DNA of 64,000 nucleotides. Origin: Arcuatula senhousia. Taxonomy: Eukaryota; Mollusca; Bivalvia; Mytilida; Mytilidae. The translations under genes were made by a program, and so were the position numbers. The stretch's first letter is position 1, and each line of letters opens with the position of its first letter. The stretch lies in assembly GCA_963971305.1 (NCBI GenBank), contig OZ020305.1:2079001-2143000 (forward strand). Direction: 5' to 3'. Below are positions 20,944 to 33,662 of this stretch, in pieces. Below the pieces are notes generated by a model that saw only the letters and a list, made by a program, of their open reading frames with translations, did no database searches and was not told the DNA's origin.

Positions 20944-22100
20944 ATTTTCCTGTATCATTTTGGATATTCGACTTATTTTGGACTCTGCCTGAGTTTATAT
21001 CATTTAGTTTTACACACTTGAACTGCTTACCCTTTGGTAGTAGTTGAGTTCACTAACAAGAGAGCTAGGGTAAGAAATATGGCTTAACCCAGTTCAGTTA
21101 TTTTATGCATTTCTTTAAATTGTTTAGTGGAGGATCTCTTTACTAATGCCCTCACTAACAAAATATTTATCTCCACCATAGTTGTTGCTGTCATTAGAGT
21201 ATTTCTCTTTTTGTTTTTTTGAATTATTTCGTATTCAACTTATTTTGGACTATGTCTGAGTTAATATCATTTAGTTTTACACACTTGACCTACCTAGCCT
21301 TTGAAAGAATTTGACATTACCAATATGTAAAACAAGAACGCTAGGGTTAGGATAATGGTTAGAGTCAGTTAAGTTTTTTTATGCATTTCTTTAAATTGTT
21401 AAGTGGTGGATTAGAAGTGGGACTCCCTTTACTAAACCCTCTAAAAAGGATATTTGTCTAATGGTCCATTAAAAGTTCTTACTTCTGTACGTCTGCATGT
21501 CATAATTTCGTCATCATTGCCCTTTTCCTAATAAAAAGAAATATAAGTACATATACATTATAAGTATAAATTTCTACTACATATAAAGAAAGGATAATCT
21601 ATTTATGCATTTCTTTAAATTGTTTAGTGGAGGATCTCTTTACTAATGCCCTCACTAACAAAATATTTATCTCCACCATAGTTGTTGCTGTCATTAGAGT
21701 ATTTCTCTTTTTGTTTTTTTGAATTATTTCGTATTCAACTTTTTTTGGACTATGTCTGAGTTAATATCATTTAGTTTTACACACTTGACCTACCTAGCCT
21801 TTGAAAGAATTTGACATTACCAATATGTAAAACAAGAACGCTAGGGTTAGGATAATGGTTAGAGTCAGTTAAGTTATTTTATGCATTTCTTTAAATTGTT
21901 AAGTGGTGGATTAGAAGTGGGACTCCCTTTACTAAACCCTCTAAAAAGGATATTTGTCTAATGGTCCATTAAAAGTTCTTACTTCTGTACGTCTGCATGT
22001 CATAATTTCTTCATCATTGCCCTTTTCCTAATAAAAAGAAATATAAGTACATATACATTATAAGTATAAATTTCTACTACATATAAAGAAAGGATAATCT
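20944..22100 (+). repeat. 500-bp tandem duplication, preceded by a diverged partial copy
   Basis: 21101-21600 and 21601-22100 are almost identical (three differences noticed, e.g. TTCGTCATC/TTCTTCATC), with a period of exactly 500 bp. 20944-21100 is a diverged copy of the unit's middle part (TATCATTTAGTTTTACACAC is shared). It directly follows the FOCAD polyadenylation signal. No ORF of note. Confidence 0.92.
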
Positions 22101-25070
22101 TGTTTTATCAGAGTAAAGCTGTTTAAGTCCATATCAATGAAAATTGTCATTTTATATATTCCCAATTGATTCATTTTATATAAAAAACAAGTTATAAGTT
22201 GATAAAAGAACAACATTTACAATTCCGGTGTGGTAAAGTCTTAGTATATGAAATTGCTAATTTACCAGAAATAACTTTGATGAATAGAATTATTCAAATG
22301 CCTTTCAGTCATGATTCAATATTAATAAAGACAGATAATTAGATGCTCCTGGTCATAACCAAGACTTTGTTTAGAACATGGCCTGAGTTAAGTAAGAACA
22401 AAACTTACACATCAGAGACATCTCGAGGGTCATAGGTCAAAAGGGGACAGTTTCAGTGTGGACCCAAACTTCAGCCATGGTCCAATATGTGAAGACAATG
22501 AACTAAATGCTCCTTATGATTGCCAACACTGATAAACACATTACTTCTGTTTAATAAGTACACAATTCAGAACCTATTTACAAGCAATAAAACTATTTTA
22601 ATGATGTCAAAGGTTTAAGTTTCAGGTTGGGATCTTAATAAAAACACATTGTTTCTAGTATATATTTAAGGGTTTGGTATTAGGCGAGGACAGTTCAAAT
22701 ATACACCCGACTATAATTCATTCTAAATTAGACTAGTGATTAACAGAAATTTTTCTAAAGAATGAAAATGTTACTCAACTGCTAGTTACTCAATAATTTC
22801 TAGAAGAAAATCAAAGCTGTTCTGGTTTTTCTTGTAGGTTTTTAGTTTGCCTTTGTATTGCATGTTGTGTCATAAACACCGTTTTATGCCTTTGAGGATT
22901 GTGATACCGGTAGCTTCAGGTTTTTAAAGAAATTGTTAGTTTTGATATGACATGTACACTTAAGAGAGGATTAGAATAATTATTGCTGTTCATATTATAA
23001 TGAATCAATGATTCTGTGATTACTTCCAAATATATGTTTTTGTCAATCAGAATCATAATACCTCCAGCATAGCACAAGATAATCAATTAGTCAATGAGTT
23101 TTCAAGGACCATATATGCTGACAAATGACTCATTGTATAACCCTTTGTCATTGATTGATAAAAAGCTATTATTATTGATTCGTCAAACAACCCAACCTAG
23201 GATTAATGATAAACTTTGCAGCACCCAAAAGATCTGCAAGGCACCACAAGTTGAAATTGCAAAGGTGTAGGGGTCATTTTCGCACACATTACAATTGCTA
23301 AATATTTGCAAATTTACTCCACTTAAATGGTTTGCTTATTAAGTGTAAATACACCAAAAGCAACAAGAATCTATGCACCATATTTAACATTCACTCAATG
23401 GTCATTTGAACAGATTAAACTGTTTTAAAAATAAAATATAAATATATGTATAGCTGCAATGTTAACTCATAAAATACTCCCATTGCCTAAAAAATCAATC
23501 AGATCAAGTTTTGGAATAGGAAATTTACATCTACATTTTATCTCAAACCTGTTTCAGTTCCGTTGGGATCCATTAAGTTAGTACGGACGATTTGTGAGAA
23601 AATTTGATCAAAATATGGTAAAAGCATTTACTGTGGCATTGTGGTTGAAAATAGCATGCTTAATAATATTAGATATGGACCCGAACCAAATTCAAAATGT
23701 CGTTGCGTCTTTTTGAAAAAGGGTTTGTTTGAGGTTGACTTTTAGGCGTATTATTATGAGGGCATATATGGTAATCAATAACTTTTCAAGGTAGGTCATT
23801 TGAACACACAGAAATCCATTTTTAACCGATAGAAGTTAGAAATTACCACTACAGAAGATTACCGGGTGTTTTGAACACAGGAATCCATATGCAGCATAAG
23901 TACCTAGGTACATAAAAAGATTTAATTTAAACGATTGTTTAAAAGTATCCATGATAATACCTATTAAACTTGTTTAGTTTTAATGACCTAGGTTTAATAA
24001 AACTTGACTGGTTTATGTATATAAATAGAAACAGACATTGTGGTGTGCATTTCATTATTAATACTGAGGAAATATAGGTACATATAGAATTACAAATAAA
24101 TTATTTTGCCATCTTTGCACCGACATATGTCGGAGGCAATTCTATTCCAATATTCCCTCGTGATGAACTGTTTGAATACTAAATACTTTAACATCTGAAC
24201 TATGTAGACTTTTTTGTCTGTGACTACTATGTAAGATGATAGAGTTAATTACAAATTTATGAATGAATGGCAGAGATAAAGTTTAACTGTTCTTGGTATC
24301 ATATTGTGACGAATTTCACAAAAAACTTTAGAAAAGATGTCCAAATGTTTTATTTTATGTATCAAATTTAAAGTTGAATGTCGGGCACAAGATGGGCAGA
24401 CATACATTGAAACAATTTCCGTAACTGTCTTGTGAGCATATATTAGTCACTTTTATCAATGAAATTCGCCAATATTGATTTTTTACTGGCGATTTTCAGT
24501 CTTGATATGAAATTTTTTTTCAGATTAACGAGGTTAAGTTGCATTCATTTGTAAGTATCTAAAGTACATAATAAAAACTAAGCGGTTAAAAAGTCAATTT
24601 TCTGTTAAAACATTATGGGTTCCACCCTAGAGATTTAAAATGTGTCTACTTATGACCAACAATGCTTAAACAAGTTACATTTTACTTGACAACCTATATT
24701 GTTTAATCTTTTTGTACTTTAGAGATTTCCATAACATCCCGTTATAACAGTGGTGAACAACAGACCTGAAACTTGTAGTACTTCATACTAAGAATGGTTA
24801 AAAAGTTATATACCATTTGCATAATAACCTATATGTAGTTGATCACTTAATAACAGTGACAATCAAAATACGAGGCTTTGTCACAATTTATAGAAAAATC
24901 TAGGTCACAGTGAAAAAAATGGTGAGTTAGGTAAAAATCTGGCCCATATTTCACAGTGAAAATAAATGGCAGAGAAAAAAGAAGTTTGTATCACTTAACT
25001 TTTAGCTTGGGCCAATTAAAGATTAATGTTACACTTATAAATGTTGAATTAGAAGATAATGAGATGTGGA
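22101..25070. other. Non-coding stretch without recognised genes
   Basis: AT-rich, with stops in every frame. 22430-22470 (GGGTCATAGGTCAAAAGG) resembles 20150-20180, suggesting an uncharacterised dispersed repeat. Nothing resembles FOCAD N-terminal exons. Confidence 0.5.
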
Positions 25071-25150
25071 ATAAATGTTCGCGACACTATCTACAATATA
25101 AACGATTGTTTAAGTAATCCACAACGGAAAACAGCCAGATGTGAAAGTAA
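25071..25150 (+). repeat. M1 interspersed-repeat copy, truncated
   Basis: GAGATGTGGAATAAATGTTC, then CGACACTATCTACAATATAA and GGAAAACAGCCAG, match the 5' half of the copy at 61586. Confidence 0.65.
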
Positions 25151-25234
25151 ACATCGTTGTACACAAGCTTTGTAGAGGTTGGGACAGATAAAAAAATTGG
25201 CAACTTTTTGACAAAAAATCAGTCATTTGTCTGA

Positions 25235-25335
25235 TTTCCAAGTTGCCAAATATTCTGGAGTCTAACCCATAATGGTGTCAGCTAGGGATTGAAGGTCTAG
25301 TGTCTTAACTAGTTCGCCACCCTGAGCTATATGGC
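25235..25335 (-). repeat. Degenerate tRNA-derived SINE head
   Basis: On the minus strand AGCTCAGGGTGGCGAACTAG, TTAAGACACTAGACC and, after a variable arm, GGGTTAGACTCC follow the order of a tRNA D-arm/A box, anticodon arm and B box (B-box consensus GGTTCGANTCC). The acceptor stem does not pair convincingly, so this is a SINE head or tRNA relic, not a working tRNA. Confidence 0.42.
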
Positions 25336-26456
25336 AGGTTGCTGAAAGTCTTTCATATTGCAGATTTGCAATTGTCATTGCTTTTTGAAGGTAATTTCAT
25401 ATACACTTATTCCACAATTTTATTATTATCTATCTGGCTTTTGTATTTTTTTCTTTCCTGTTTTAATGACTATACTGTTTAATTAGAATGCAGGACAGTA
25501 AAGAATCTAAGTTCTTTTTTTCTGTTGCAGACAGGATAGACAGACAGAATCGTTAAAACCATGAACACTTTGCATGCTAATAACGTCTTAAATGGGTCAA
25601 CCTGTCAAAGTTATGCTTACAAAATATACAGAGAAATCATTATTATGTCATGAAATGGGCATCATAGCAGGTTTTAGAGCTGAAGGTGGTTATTTTGTTA
25701 CCGAGCCAGACTGAGGAAAATGTTATGTTATGTCTTGTAAAATCTAGTGGAGTTTTCTTAAATGTATATAATAATTGACTATGATTTCAGACACTTTATA
25801 CTCGTCCACCCTTAAAGAGATATGGTTCAGAAGCAATAGTTCCAGGCACTTTAATACACATCAACCAGGCCATATTAATATCAAGGATAACAAGACCATC
25901 CTTTATTTTATACAAATTTGATGGATATTAACGGTTATATAAAATATAATTTATACCTGAATTTTTTAACATCTTAGATCTTTTTTTATCATATCACTGT
26001 CATTTTATGATGATTTATTAATGAGAAGATATTTCTTCGCATGGCCTTTATAAGATATAACTATTATGGAGGAAAGTCTTCACTTAAACCAAGCCTTAGG
26101 AGTTCAACTTCATTAAACTGCATGTGATTTTCTATTGAAAAACAAAACAGATACAAAATAAAAACATTGAAAAGATAAATATTTTTTTTATTTGTTTATT
26201 TATGAAATCTTTAAAGATTCATATTCTCAGAGGAATACAAAACTGACATGTTTTGATTTTTACATATATAGATTTAAAATAAAATGATAGTACCATGATT
26301 TAATTATAAATTAGTGAGAAAGGGTTGACTTGTATAATGACTTCATAAAGTAATATTTGTTTGTTTTATTGAACATCTTGCTTAAAATAGGCTTATAATG
26401 ACATATAGCTAAATTCATTTTAAAACAATTTCATTCATTTAAAAACAATCTTAGTA

Positions 26457-27995
26457 AATAAAGGTAATAACAAAACTACCGAACTTGAATGATCAATCTC
26501 ATAGTCCAGAGAAAATGACAAAAACGAATCAGTCATACCGGAGAACTGGTGGATCGCAATGGTCCTGACTTGGTACAGGCATTTCAAACGAAATGGTGGG
26601 TTAAACCAGGTTTTATGGCGCCAAACCTCCCTCTTCCATTGCGATCTTAGGATCCGGTAATGACTATATAACACAACATAGTTGTGAGACACAAAAGGGA
26701 TATTGAGGTGATCATCTCAGTACAGCACACCAGTCAAACACTAATTAAAACAATTACCTATCATATCTTTTAACTCAATTTTGAACTTTTCTACTAGTGG
26801 CTGATAACGAAGAAAGAATTTTTTTAGTGATCGTATGAGACGTATTTTCTTATAGCCCTGCTTCAAAAGTCGGTCACGAAGAAACCGGTGTCTGATTAAA
26901 AAATCTGTGAAATGTGTGCAAGCTCTGGCATATCGAATAAGTTGAGAGATATAAACACCGTAAGCAGGAGAAGTAGGTATATTGCTCTGTAGATTAGGAA
27001 AATTAATAATTTGAAAATTAAAATCGTCTCGTTTATCGTAAATTTTTGTACTGAGATGACCACCTGGGTCAAATTCGAGGTGCAAATCCAAGAAAGACGT
27101 GAAGCAATTAGATTCGGTGGTCTCTTTAATCTCCAATTCTGGAGGATATATTGAAGGAATCCAACTACCAAATGAAGTGTTATTGACAGAAAGGACATCG
27201 TCAATATATCTGAATGTAAGATTAAATGACCTTGCCTCTTTCATCTTCTTGTTCTTTACGAGTCCCTGAAGAAATTCAGTCTCGTAAGAGTATAAAACGA
27301 ATCGGCGAGAAGAGGAGCACAGTTTATGCCCATTGGAATGCCGATTTGTTGTTGAAAAATCTCTCCTCCGAAGGTGACAAATATGTTGTCAATGAGGAAA
27401 TCAAGCATACTGCAAACTTGTTCCAGTGTGTAACAAATTTTATCTTTGAAAGATGTTTTGGAAAAGAATGTAGAATTATAACCCAAAACAACAAAATTCC
27501 TTGAGTTTGAAAAGGCTTTTTCGAGAAGATTTTTCAGGTGACATTTTAGTTTTTCGTGTGGCAAGGTAGTGTATAAAGTTGAAAAATCGAACGTTTTCAA
27601 AGAGTGAACCTCAGAAAATGATCTAGATTTAAAATGATCTAACAAATCTTTTGAGTTTTTCAAAATCCACATATGGTTAATTCCACTACGAATATAAATA
27701 GTGTCGCAGTATGCTTGTTGACCTTCTTTGACAGCAGACAAGATTTTAGTTAAATGAACGGACAGCTCTGTAGTTGAACATGATGAAGATCCAGCTATAT
27801 ACCTTTCTTTGTACGGATTTTTGTGAAGTTTAGGTATCCAGTACAAATATGGTAACTCTTTATGTTCCTCTTTCATTGGAATATTGAAAGAGGACATGAA
27901 AGAGCTATGGTTGGCTATGATTTCATCTTTGTTAAATGTAGTCCGTGTGTATGTAGCACTAGCGGAAGTATTACCATCAATAAAGTTATTGTAAC
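26457..27995 (-). pseudogene. RT retroelement copy, one frameshift from a continuous RT
   Basis: Minus strand. 27897-27256 encodes LPYLYWIPKLHKNPYKERYI, FDFSTLYTTLPHEKLK and IGIPMGINCAPLLAD. 27244-26741 continues with FNLTFRYIDDVLSVNN (catalytic YIDD), FLDLHLEFD, YDKRDDFNFQIINFPNLQ and GVYISQLIRYARAC. The two frames meet near 27280 at a 1-nt shift. The 3' terminus near 26457 carries the family end GGTAATAACAAAACTACCG. The IPKLHK-like N-terminal motif and lack of LTRs suggest a Penelope-like element, but no GIY-YIG domain is visible, so the class is tentative. Confidence 0.82.
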
Positions 27996-30440
27996 TTCTT
28001 TGAACCTGTAAAGATAACCGTTAATTTATCATTAGGATTTGTAGGAAAATTAGCTGTTAGATGCAGTAACACTTGACTGTTCAGTCGTAATAGATCTCTA
28101 CATTGATCGAAATAGTTCAAGGATATGATTTTCCCCAATGTAAAAAAACTAAAAGGTCTCATTATGGGTTAAAACTGAAACCCATTATTGTAAGAATGAT
28201 GATCTGAATTAGATTGTTAACGCCTTTTTTACAAAGTGATTGGAATTAAGTCATATTTCTTTTTTACAGCCCTTATTCTAATTTAGTTATTGTTATATTA
28301 TACTTTGAGACAAATTCGAAATCCTGTAAAGTGAATGTAATATATTTCTTATAAAGTAAAATTTAAAGTTCTTCGTTATCAACATTTACATGTAATGTTA
28401 CAATGTTTATTGTTTAATGGCAGGACTTCAAACTTAAATAGATTGAAGTATGCCATACAAAAAATACTGACAATTAAGCTAGTTTTTGTTCATTAATCTA
28501 ACAAGACAAACGCACTTTAAATCCACAGAGAGATTAACTAATGAGGCATCAAAATTATGTAAAGTTCAAAACAAAATCAGTCAACACGAAAGAGAACAGC
28601 ATGAAGAAACATAAAAACAACTGAAAAGAGATCAACAACTTTAGACTTATGAGGGAAGCTGCAGCTGAAGTTTAAGAAAGAGAGAGAAAATTCAGAAAAC
28701 TATATCAATTTGAAAATCTGATATGAAATACAATGGACAGAACAAAAAACTTGAATTCTTATAACATGTGCAAATATAACTTTTGAAAAACTACTTTTTT
28801 TGTTTAATGCCAAAATTTTAGTCAAAACTGACCAACAATAACAAATCCAACTTAATGATGTAGGATTCTGACTCACCGTGTATTTTCAGTTTAACACGAG
28901 TGAAAGTGTTGCAGTAACCTCTCAGTTTTTAATGGAACTGTTACCACGAGTGGATGGAGAGGAGGAGTTATTTACCCTGATACGTATACGATATTGGTGG
29001 GATATACCATACTAGCAGAAACGTAAGAAGAATGTGTTACTAGAAATAGCACCAAGGCATGAGGCAGAGGGAGAATGTTCTTTAAAATAGCAAATTCCAA
29101 AGGTGCTGTATCAGTGTTTTGAGAAAAAGAAAAAAGGTTTTGAGCAAAGGAATCATAAAAGTATAAACTTAATATAATAAATGTTTAAAATCATAATGTT
29201 ATGCATGAGTTTGATTGTAAATAATAATAAAATTATAAAAAAATGGTTGACAGTAAATAAAGTTAACAACAAAATTACTAATTAGCATTAAATCCTCATG
29301 GTCTTCATTTAAAACTGACCTGTCAACTATACGTGGCTATATGGCTAATTCAGGTCATTAAGTAAAAACCTTTTACATGAACTGATTGAAAGGTTAACAC
29401 ACTGACAGACAGACCGTCAGTTATATATCATTAACCCCTCATGGTCTTTATCAATTGTAGGGTTATTGTTACCAATTGCATGACTATCACTAGACACCTC
29501 AACAAGTCGTAATTCTATCGCTCTGTAATCAAACAATGGAACATGAGATAAAGCCATTGATCCTACCAGCGTTTAGACCTTGGGATGTAAGAATTATCTG
29601 GTTAATTTGAAGATATAATTCCTACAACCCTGATCTGCCCTTTATTGGTGTAACTTTAATTTGATCATGAACTGTGTGCTGAATGTATTAGAATGTAATA
29701 CTAGACTAAATCTCATCAACTTTCAATACTGAAACTTTAATCTTTCAGATATACTTTCTGCATTCTTTTAGGTTATCAATCACCAAAAGCTAGTTAGAAA
29801 CTCCAACCCTTTTACAGGTCTTTTCTGAAAATGTAATATTATTCTAACAAAGCCTTATTTGATGATGTTGAAGTTCCGTAATAAATTTGGCTTTATCTTG
29901 ATTATTGCATTAAAGTTTCCAATAGGGGGATATCTTTATTCTAAGGCTGCAATTATTGTTATCGGCTTCATAACAGTTGCTTTGCAGACTCAGACTTTAA
30001 AATACAAGCTCACATTATCTTACTTTGATGAATGCGTTCATGACAAGAGGGAAATCCTATTTATACAATAAATCCCGCTCCTGAATAGCTACCTGTATAT
30101 TAAAAATCTGCTAATTCTTGTTTTAGTGTTATGGGTCTCACTTTTTATCTATAAGGCTGTCATCTGGTAATACCCAATTATTACATCAGTTGTTATGGTG
30201 GGTTTTTGGTTCATTCCTGGAGTGTTGTCATCATATGTTTTTAGAAAGAGGATTGGGACTTCCAAAGCAACCCAGTTCCAATGAAATTGAAAAACAGTCA
30301 TTCTAAAATATAAGAGTCATAACTTGTTAAAAAAACGAAACGTAAAAACTGGGTCATTCTGCACCAGATAAACTTGATAAAATATAATCAGAAATAAGAT
30401 TGGTATGATGCAATGTTTTATGGACTGATTAAAGATAATG
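27996..30440. other. Mostly featureless stretch; one possible exon at 28890-28983
   Basis: AT-rich. 28890-28983 has an acceptor (GTATTTTCAG), an open 94-nt frame (SVAVTSQFLMELLPRVDGEE) and a possible donor GTATAC. Its position upstream of set 2 would suit an early FOCAD exon, but I recognise no conserved block. The rest shows nothing. Confidence 0.3.
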
Positions 30441-30572
30441 GGATGTGGAATAGGTGTATGTGACAAAACCTACAATATTAACGTTAATCTAAAAAAATAA
30501 CTATTAAAAACAGCCAGCAGTCCTCAATGTGACCAGCGGTCGCTGCTTGCTGTGTTGCAATTGATGTCCTGA
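30441..30572 (+). repeat. M1 interspersed-repeat copy
   Basis: GGATGTGGAATAGGTGTATG to GTCGCTGCTTGCTGTGTTGC aligns over its length with 61586-61720. Confidence 0.72.
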
Positions 30573-31009
30573 AAGACCACTTCAAAGAAAATATCATTTT
30601 ACTAAGTATTGATAAAGGTGATTGGTTTTATAGAATCTTCTCAGACAGGTTTATTTATATCTGTTAATCGTATTGACATCTTTTTTTAAAAGTTTATGAT
30701 AAACACTTAAAGGATTCTCTGGCGTGCATGATATCCGTAATGTAACTCACCACCCAGCAACTAATTCAGGAAGTTAAGATGTTGATAGCATTGATTCTCA
30801 TACAATCTAAAAGACATTTTAAATAAGTGTGTTGGTATATTTTTTGTACGAGGATTAACATGACAATGTTGATGTTACAGGCTCTTGGGTGTGCTTAACT
30901 TTCTCTTGTCAATCACAATCTTTAGAGATTTTATAATTCTCGATGTCAAACCTTCAGGGGATTTTTGAATGACTAAGTAAGAACATCAAGATATCTCCCA
31001 TTACTTGGG

Positions 31010-31170
31010 TCGATAGGGGTATAGATACCAGGATGTCATCCTACATTTTGGGCCAAATGATATACATACCAGAATGTCATCCAGCAAATTGAGCCAAATG
31101 GGTTTGTTTTGATGACTGTGTGAGAATGTAATACCTGGGTGTCATCCTGCACTTTGGTCCATAGGGTTAT
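31010..31170 (+). repeat. Three degenerate ~60-bp tandem copies
   Basis: ATACCAGGATGTCATCCTAC, ATACCAGAATGTCATCCAGC and ATACCTGGGTGTCATCCTGC recur, each followed by a form of TTTGGGCCAAATG. Confidence 0.6.
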
Positions 31171-31432
31171 AGATAAATCCATTAAAAGAGGATACGTTAT
31201 ATTAAATTAGTATACAGGGATTGTTTAGGTGGATCCAGAAATATAGAAAAGTTAGAAAGGAGGTTCAACATACAGTGGACTATGGATGTTTAAGTATTGG
31301 GTTCCAGAAAAGTTTTTTTTTCTGATTATGTCTTTTTGGGCCACTGGCTAAGCATTAAACAAAGTGTCATTTGAAAAATTTCAACTGCTGACCCGTCTTT
31401 TTTCATTCCGCATTGCATTGGTGTTTCTCTAG

Positions 31433-31582
31433 TTTGTAGAAAATTTTGCCTACCAGACGTGGACTTGGAATCACTTGGTTGTTGGAATGGTTGCCATGCC
31501 AACACTTGTACTGGTCACTACACCTTCAGTTGTTGAGATAGGGAACAAGTCAACCAATAAGCTAGAGAACAGCATCAGGACA
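31433..31582 (+). other. Open stretch after a splice-acceptor-like site; possible decayed exon
   Basis: After GTTTCTCTAG there are 50 open codons (WNHLVVGMVAMPTLVLVTTP in the middle) ending at TAA 31583. No GT donor precedes the stop. The composition is exon-like and hydrophobic, faintly like an N-terminal FOCAD helix, but homology is not established. Confidence 0.25.
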
Positions 31583-32523
31583 TAATTGTCAACAATTAAG
31601 AAAATTAATATGGACCAATCAAGACAGAGAAGAGGTGGGGTGAGAAATAAAGGTAATGGTTCAAGGTCAATCTAAGTACAGGTTTAAGTAAAAATAGACA
31701 CATCTCAATTTAGTTTGCATAGTTCGGGTGTTCATGTTCTAATATGAATTTATTGATTAGAATGAATTGATTCATTGTAATGTTTGCATGGCGATTTAAA
31801 CATGCATCTGATAATTAGCTTATCTGAATATATTTATCCTATTGTGAAGCGTGTGTATCAGGTTTGCCTCCTATCTGTGTTACGTCTTTTAAAGTTATTT
31901 TTTATAATGAACTAATTGTTAACCTGCCTTTCTATATTTAACCAACCAATCTGTTATCAGTTTGTAGGTTCCCAAGTTTCCATTTTTACGTGTAATTAAA
32001 GAGAAATAAAAAAAGTGCTAGACAATTACTTTCAGACCAAAATGTGAATGTTTAATTTGGGTGTGTAATTTTTTTTAGAACTTTAAAAAAATCTTCTCTA
32101 ATAATTCTGATTTACAATTTTACTCTATGAAGTTTATTAGCGTAATTATATTTAAACCCACGTTAAGGCTTTAAAAACAACCAATTCAATGTGATGTTTT
32201 GACGAACAAGTAACTAAATTCAAGCTAATTACTGAAGAGAATATATGAACATGTTCATTAAGATATAATAAAATAAATGGAAACTTTTTGGTTATTTCCA
32301 TCATTACTCAAATGCAATATCCTATTATTTTTGTTAATATGCAATATTTATTAATTGCCTGTAATGAATTTAATTCTTTACATTCAAAACCTTTTTTAGG
32401 GGGGTATTCTTATTTTTTTAAATTTTTGGGTGTGATGCCAAATATCAAGAATATTCTAATTTACGATATAAACAATAACAAGGACAATGCAAAGAAACAT
32501 AATTTTCAATTCAAACAAACGTG

Positions 32524-33648
32524 TTCATCACAGGTCATCATTGTCATGTCTGAGAGACATATGTGTGTGCATCACATGTCTTCACAGGTCATCATAGGAC
32601 ATCAATTTCAGTTCTAGGAGAAACATGTGTCAATCAAAGGTCATCATTGTCATGTGTAGGAGACAACTGTGTGAATCACAGTTCAACATTGTCATGTCTA
32701 TGATATACATTTGTGCATCAAAGGTCATCATTGTCATGTCTATGAGCCACATGTGTGCATCACAGTTCATCAGTGTCATATCCATAAGCCATATGTTTAC
32801 ATCACAGGACATCATTGTCATGTCTAGAAAATAATATGTGTATCACAGCTCATTAATGTCATATCTAGACAACATATGTGTGCATATAAGTTATCATTGT
32901 CAAGTCTGAGACACATATGTGTGTGCATCACAGGTCATCACATGTCATCACAGGTAATCATCGCATGCCTGGAATACACTTCTGTGCATCACAGGTCATC
33001 AGTGTAATGTCTCGGAGACACATGTTTGCATCACAGGTCATCAGTGTCATGTATAGGAAGCACATGTGTTCATCAAAAGTCCTCATGGTCATGTTTATGA
33101 GACACATGTGTGCACCACAGGTCATTATATCATGTCTAGGAGACACAAGTTTGTGCACAGGTTATCAGTGTCATGTCTATAGCCACATCTTTGCATCACA
33201 GGACATCATTGTCATGTTTAGGAGAAAAATGTGTGCATCACAGGTCATCATTGTCATGTGTAGGAGCCACATGTGTGCATCACATGTCATCATTGTCATG
33301 TGTAGGAGACAAATGTGTGCATCACAGGTCATCATTGTCATGTCTAGGAGACACATGTGTGCATCACAGGTCATCATTGTCATGTCTAGGAGACAAATGT
33401 GTGCATCACAGGTCATCATTGTCATGTCAAGGAGACACATGTGTGCATCACAGGTCATCATTGTCATGTCTAGGAGACACATGTGTGCATCACAGGTCAT
33501 CAGTGTCATGTCTAGAAGACACATGTGTGCATCACAGGTCATCATTGTCATGTCTAGAAGACACATGTGTGCATCACAGGTCATCATTGTCATGTCTAGG
33601 AGACACATGTGTTCATCACATGTCATCATTGTCATGTCTAGGAGAGGC
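32524..33648 (+). repeat. 42-bp minisatellite, about 27 copies
   Basis: The unit contains CATCACAGGTCATCATTGTC and ATGTCTAGGAGACACATGTG. Copies at 33200-33640 are nearly identical; those at 32524-33000 are diverged. Because 42 is divisible by 3, several frames on both strands stay open (e.g. repeated MCASQVIIVMSRRH on +, CLLDMTMMTCDAHM on -). I do not regard these as genes: the frames come from the unit length and have no promoter or splice context. Confidence 0.92.
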
Positions 33649-33662
33649 TGATAAACAATGTT

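Noticed and set aside
32524..33648. CRISPR-like array
   Set aside because: Units are contiguous with no unique spacers, no cas genes are present and the sequence is animal nuclear DNA.
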